Source of the DNA: RHLJ01 sp965242845
Lineage (GTDB): Bacteria; Bacteroidota; Rhodothermia; Balneolales; Balneolaceae
Length of the DNA stretch: 64,000 nucleotides
NCBI GenBank assembly: GCA_965242845.1
Contig: CBDETC010000001.1
Coordinates: 372,001-436,000, forward strand
Direction of reading: 5' to 3'
Shown: positions 60,252 through 64,000 of the stretch, in pieces
Layout of the letters: each line of letters opens with the position of its first letter
Numbering within the stretch: position 1 is the stretch's first letter
Position numbers and translations under genes: made by a program
Notes under the pieces: model-generated
What the model saw: the letters and a program-made list of their open reading frames with translations, nothing else
Database searches by the model: none
Told to the model about the DNA's origin: nothing

Positions 60252-62267
60252 TCATTCGATTAAGTTCTGATTAGTTTTTGGTAGCTGTTTTTCTTCCTCT
60301 TCTATAAGCTGCCAGTTTTCCAGGAATAGCTCTTCTATATTTTCTAAAAATCTACTTGGGTTTGTAAAATAATCACCATGAACTGAGGATGATAAGGCAG
60401 GATAACTATAATAAAGCATCGCTTTTGCTCGTGTAGTTGCCACATAAAAAAGCCGCAGCTCTTCATCTAATTGCTCCTCATCATCTACAGAATAAGCTGA
60501 AGGAATTATTCCATCTAAACATTGAATGATAAAAACATGCTCCCATTCCAGTCCTTTAGCAGAATGGATGGTGCTGAGTACCAAAGGAGGTTCTTCGTTT
60601 TGTTTTTGCTCAGTATCAACGGCAGTATATGTGATTGGATCAAGTGTCAGTTCTTCTATCATTTTTTCCAGGCTTGAATAGCCTACAGATATTTGAACAA
60701 AAGCTTCTAAATCTTTGATCCTCTTTGGGTAATCATCGTACCTCTTTTCACAGAAATGTTTGTAATACTCTACAATAAGTTCAAGAATATGAGAGACTGA
60801 CTTCTCCCCTTCTTTAAGCTCCACTAAGAGTTTACCCAAAGCGTTAATCTGCTTGAAATAAGCTTTACTCACCACGCCAGATTTTTCGAGCTCATATGGA
60901 TTTTTAGATAAGCGAATCCATGCAAATAGATCCTCAGCAGTTTTAGGTCCAATTCCATCAATCAGCATTAGTATTCTATTCCATGCGATTGTATCCATTG
61001 GGTTTACCAACACTCTCACATGAGCTAATACATCTTTTATATGAGCTGCCTCAGTAAATTTTTGCCCACCAAATTTGGTAAAAGGAATATTCTTTCTGTT
61101 AAGCTCAATCTCTAAATCGTAAGAATCCCTACCATTCCTGAACAGAACCGCACAAGAATTTAAAGGAATCCCTTGTTCGCGTAAGTGGCTAATTAACTGG
61201 GTTACGAACCTGCTTTGCTCATTAACTGTGGCTGCTTTTATTAGTGCCGGTTGGTCTGAGGATTCCTTTTTGGAGAAAAGACTTTTCTCGTACTTATAAT
61301 GGGCCTGCTTTAGAAGCTCATTCGCTGCGTTCAATATTTCTGGTGTAGATCGGTAATTCTCTTCAAGTTTAATGATTTTTGTTCCTGGGAAAAGCTCAGG
61401 AAACTGCATGATATTTTGATGATCAGCACCTCTAAACGAGTAAATGCTCTGAGCATCATCCCCAACTCCCATTACATTTCCATGAACGCTTGATAGAAGC
61501 ATGGTTAAAGTAGCCTGTAACTGGTTGGTGTCCTGGTATTCATCTACCATTACAAAGCGATGCTTACTTGCTACAGCATGTCTTATTTCGTCATTCTCAG
61601 TCAGCAGTTTACAAGTGTTTGTTAGTAAGTCATCAAAATCCATTACGAAATTCTGATGCTTATAGGACTCATAGTTTTTGGCTACTTCTTCAATATCGTT
61701 TTCATACTCAGAGAATTGAGGGAATCGATCCAGGAGCAGTGCCTTTATATCCAGATTTTTATTCTTGCATGTGCTGATTATCGAATAGAGCGTATTCTTG
61801 TTCGGAAACCTCTTTTTCTTCTTGTGAAGATTAAGCTGAGTTCTTACCAACTGAATAATTTCAAGAGCATCAGAGGAGTCTATAATTGTAAAATTATCCG
61901 GGTAATCAATTTGGCTCGCGTACTGATGCAAAATTTGACTGCAGTAAAAATGGAAGGTCCCTCCTTTTACCAGTTTGCATCGTTCATCCAGGACTGAACT
62001 TGCTCTTTGTAACATCTCGTTTGCCGCCCTTCTTGTAAACGTGAGTAAGAGAATTTCTGAAGGATGCACCCTACTCTCAACTAATCGAGCTACCCGATAC
62101 ACCAGGGTCCTTGTTTTCCCCGTCCCAGCTCCAGCAATTACTAATGCAGGGCCTTCATTATGAAATACAGCTTCTAATTGCTGAGGATTTAAAAGCTCGT
62201 TATAAGAGATCGAAAAATCTTGTGATCGAAGGTCGAGAGGCTCTCTTTTGAGAACAAATTTTTTCAT
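60252..62267 (-). CDS. UvrD/Rep-family superfamily 1A DNA helicase
   Basis: 671 residues. Motif I is VIAGAGTGKTRTLVYRVARL, Ia LLTFTRRAANEM, II MVDEYQDTNQLQ, III GVGDDAQSIYSFRGA, IV EENYRSTPEIL, V LSTIHSAKGLEWEHVFI, VI LRLFYVATTRAKAML. It unwinds DNA 3'-5' in repair or fork restart. PcrA/UvrD/Rep subtype not decided; the protein is slightly shorter than UvrD. Confidence 0.93.
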   Translation of the reverse strand: MKKFVLKREPLDLRSQDFSISYNELLNPQQLEAVFHNEGPALVIAGAGTGKTRTLVYRVARLVESRVHPSEILLLTFTRRAANEMLQRASSVLDERCKLVKGGTFHFYCSQILHQYASQIDYPDNFTIIDSSDALEIIQLVRTQLNLHKKKKRFPNKNTLYSIISTCKNKNLDIKALLLDRFPQFSEYENDIEEVAKNYESYKHQNFVMDFDDLLTNTCKLLTENDEIRHAVASKHRFVMVDEYQDTNQLQATLTMLLSSVHGNVMGVGDDAQSIYSFRGADHQNIMQFPELFPGTKIIKLEENYRSTPEILNAANELLKQAHYKYEKSLFSKKESSDQPALIKAATVNEQSRFVTQLISHLREQGIPLNSCAVLFRNGRDSYDLEIELNRKNIPFTKFGGQKFTEAAHIKDVLAHVRVLVNPMDTIAWNRILMLIDGIGPKTAEDLFAWIRLSKNPYELEKSGVVSKAYFKQINALGKLLVELKEGEKSVSHILELIVEYYKHFCEKRYDDYPKRIKDLEAFVQISVGYSSLEKMIEELTLDPITYTAVDTEQKQNEEPPLVLSTIHSAKGLEWEHVFIIQCLDGIIPSAYSVDDEEQLDEELRLFYVATTRAKAMLYYSYPALSSSVHGDYFTNPSRFLENIEELFLENWQLIEEEEKQLPKTNQNLIE

Positions 62268-62394
62268 GAAAGAAAGTAATCATTTTAATGAGTATGTAAA
62301 AATTATGTGTGCCCAATTATGTTCTTGAATTCCTCCTTTTCATTTGCTGGTAACCCCAATATATTCCCGTGCATTAATTCAATTCAAAAAATTC

Positions 62395-63039
62395 ATGATT
62401 AACGAACCATCGTTGGCTCCAAAAGATTTCGGTTGGATCGAAGTAGTATGTGGTGGCATGTTTAGTGGAAAAACCGAGGAGCTAATTAGAAGGGCAAAAA
62501 GAGCGCACATTGCTGGTCAAAATGTAGTGGTTGTAAAACCGGCCATCGACAAGCGATATAGTGATACTGAAGTTGTTTCCCATAATGAGACTGCCTTACC
62601 AAGCATATTAGTTGATACAGCCGATCAAATTGTTTTATTAACGGGAAATGCAAAAGTAGTTTGTATCGACGAAGCTCAGTTTTTTGATGATCGAATTGTT
62701 GATGTGGCCAATAGCCTTGCCAATGATAAAAAGAGAGTCATTGTTGCTGGCTTAGATATGGATTTTGAAGGAAAGCCATTTGGGCCAATGCCCAATCTCT
62801 TAGCCGTCGCTGAATTTGTTACCAAGCTTCATGCTGTATGCTCCGAAAGTGGCGCTCTGGCTAATTATTCGCAGAGAGTAGTAAACAATACTAATACGGT
62901 GCTTGTGGGAGAATACGATGCGTATGAACCTCGAGCTCGTCACTGTTTCAGACCAAGTGTTGATACCCGGAGAGGGAAACCTATCCGCCCATTTAAAGCT
63001 GTCGAAATAGAAGAAACAGAAGAACATCCAACTAACTAA
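62395..63039 (+). CDS. tdk: Thymidine kinase (TK1-type)
   Basis: The frame opens upstream (62344), but ATG 62395 (MINEPSLAPKDFGWIEV) matches the family start; 214 residues. P-loop GGMFSGKTEELIRR, acidic block CIDEAQFFDD, and GLDMDFEGKPFGP. It makes dTMP from thymidine. The zinc-lasso Cys motifs are reduced: VCSESGALANYSQR and ARHCFRPS each keep only one Cys of the usual pair. The NupC-type transporter follows 6 bases later, a nucleoside-salvage pair. Confidence 0.93.
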   Translation: MINEPSLAPKDFGWIEVVCGGMFSGKTEELIRRAKRAHIAGQNVVVVKPAIDKRYSDTEVVSHNETALPSILVDTADQIVLLTGNAKVVCIDEAQFFDDRIVDVANSLANDKKRVIVAGLDMDFEGKPFGPMPNLLAVAEFVTKLHAVCSESGALANYSQRVVNNTNTVLVGEYDAYEPRARHCFRPSVDTRRGKPIRPFKAVEIEETEEHPTN

Positions 63040-63045
63040 TTCTCA

Positions 63046-64000
63046 ATGGAAAATATTCTCCGCGGTATTTTAGGAATGGCCGTTATTATCGGTGCAACTT
63101 ATTTACTGAGCAATAATAAAAAACACATAAACTGGAGACTGGTAATAACTGGTTTAGGTATTCAGTTTTTTCTCGCCGTACTAATTCTTAAATCAGAAAC
63201 ACTGGCTGATTTTTGGGCTCCATTAGGATGGCCCATGTTACTTTTCGAAGTGATTGCCAGTTTCTTTGTCGTTGTATTAAAGTATACAACAGCTGGAGCA
63301 GAGTTCCTGTTTGGCTTCCTGGCTCATGATTTATCATATGAAGATAGTATGGGAGTTATTTTCGCCTTCCAGGTTTTACCTACTATTATCTTCTTCGCTT
63401 CTTTAACAGCATTGCTGTATCACTATGGGGTTCTCCAGTATGTGGTAAGAATTTTATCCAAAGGAATGCAGAGACTTTTGGGGACATCAGGGGCAGAGAC
63501 ACTATCAGTTATCTCAAATATATTTGTTGGCCAAACAGAAGCTCCATTGGTCATCAAACCTTTTATCGATAAGATGACTAAATCGGAACTTCTTGCGGTT
63601 ATGACTGGAGGTATGGCTACTATAGCTGGTGGAGTGATGGCCGCCTATGTAGCTATGCTTGGAACTTCATTTGCAGCAGCTAATGGGTTAGAGATTGCAG
63701 TTGCACAACAGCTATTTGCAGAACGATTATTAGGAGCAAGTTTAATGGCTGCTCCTGCTGCTTTAGTTATAGCCAAGATTCTATATCCTGAGACAGAGGA
63801 ATCAGTAACTGCTGGTTCTGTTCAGATGACGGTTGAGAAAACAGATGCCAATGGAATTGATGCAGCAGCATCAGGAGCTGGGGTAGGATTAAAACTGGCA
63901 GCAAATGTAGGAGCTATGCTTTTGGCATTTATCGCTCTTCTGGCAATGTTTAATGGTCTTTTTGAATGGATAAGTGATCTTACGGGCCTTACCGGATTAA
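63046..64000 (+). CDS. NupC/CNT-family nucleoside transporter (3' end cut by window edge)
   Basis: 318 residues are visible and the frame remains open at base 64000. The protein starts MENILRGILGMAVIIGATYL and shows repeated transmembrane segments with the CNT motifs VLPTIIFFASLTALLYHYGV, GQTEAPLVIKPFIDKMTKSEL and MTGGMATIAGGVMAAYVAML. It imports nucleosides with Na+ or H+. Coupled to thymidine kinase upstream. Confidence 0.92.
   Translation, partial: MENILRGILGMAVIIGATYLLSNNKKHINWRLVITGLGIQFFLAVLILKSETLADFWAPLGWPMLLFEVIASFFVVVLKYTTAGAEFLFGFLAHDLSYEDSMGVIFAFQVLPTIIFFASLTALLYHYGVLQYVVRILSKGMQRLLGTSGAETLSVISNIFVGQTEAPLVIKPFIDKMTKSELLAVMTGGMATIAGGVMAAYVAMLGTSFAAANGLEIAVAQQLFAERLLGASLMAAPAALVIAKILYPETEESVTAGSVQMTVEKTDANGIDAAASGAGVGLKLAANVGAMLLAFIALLAMFNGLFEWISDLTGLTGL

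Noticed and set aside
1..64000. CRISPR arrays, rRNA, tRNA or insertion sequences
   Set aside because: No regularly spaced repeats, transposase genes or RNA gene signatures were seen on either strand.

Overview
The window looks like chromosomal DNA of a Balneolota/Rhodothermota-type member of the Bacteroidota-Balneolota-Chlorobiota assemblage (inference). Support: a C-terminal NYPNPFNPTT-type type IX secretion sorting domain, few strong Shine-Dalgarno sites with several TTG/GTG starts, a TAnnTTTG-like promoter element, fused KorA with KorB, DUF2480 and DUF6868 proteins, and genes resembling those for acylated carotenoid glucosides.

Layout. 1-6.1 kb: truncated family-4 uracil-DNA glycosylase, mtaB, and a 1300-residue secreted nuclease with duplicated LTD/PKD modules. 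6.2-10.3 kb: a four-gene phosphorelay (PAS/GAF histidine kinase, single REC, REC-HPt, LytTR regulator). 10.4-19.5 kb: a putative synthase-dependent exopolysaccharide locus (outer-membrane channel, HlyD-like adaptor, surface lipoprotein, nucleotide-sugar dehydrogenase, zinc-ribbon protein, membrane glycosyltransferase). Its three transcription units each carry the same 21-bp-phased direct repeat at the same distance from a TTTG element, suggesting that the adjacent LytTR protein controls all three.

19.5-35.8 kb is mostly housekeeping: CPA2 antiporter, korAB, small membrane and lipoproteins, bioB, an OmpR regulator, TrmH, M28 and M23 peptidases, hprK, hpf and a Xer recombinase. 35.9-38.7 kb holds a glycosyltransferase, carotenoid hydratase and acyltransferase trio. 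38.8-52.4 kb holds an O-methyltransferase, SDR, fni, a prenyl synthase, bamD, nadD, an LD-carboxypeptidase, a rimB-like/rimK/AstE-like trio, a lipid kinase and two TonB paralogues, the second frameshifted.

52.87-57.49 kb is the standout: a complete, apparently intact Microviridae provirus (about 4.6 kb; VP1, VP3, VP2, VP4 and five small ORFs) lying between two copies of a dif site (XerC arm, 6-bp spacer, XerD arm). The host dif can be reconstructed, and it marks the replication terminus; gene orientation switches there. 57.5-64 kb: peroxiredoxin, membrane protein, der, UvrD-like helicase, thymidine kinase and a truncated NupC-type nucleoside transporter.

Dispersed 75-85 bp inverted-repeat elements (ends GTCATTCTGAG/CTCAGGATGAC or GTCATCCCGG/CGGGATGAC) sit in several intergenic gaps. 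No rRNA, tRNA, CRISPR or insertion sequence was recognised.
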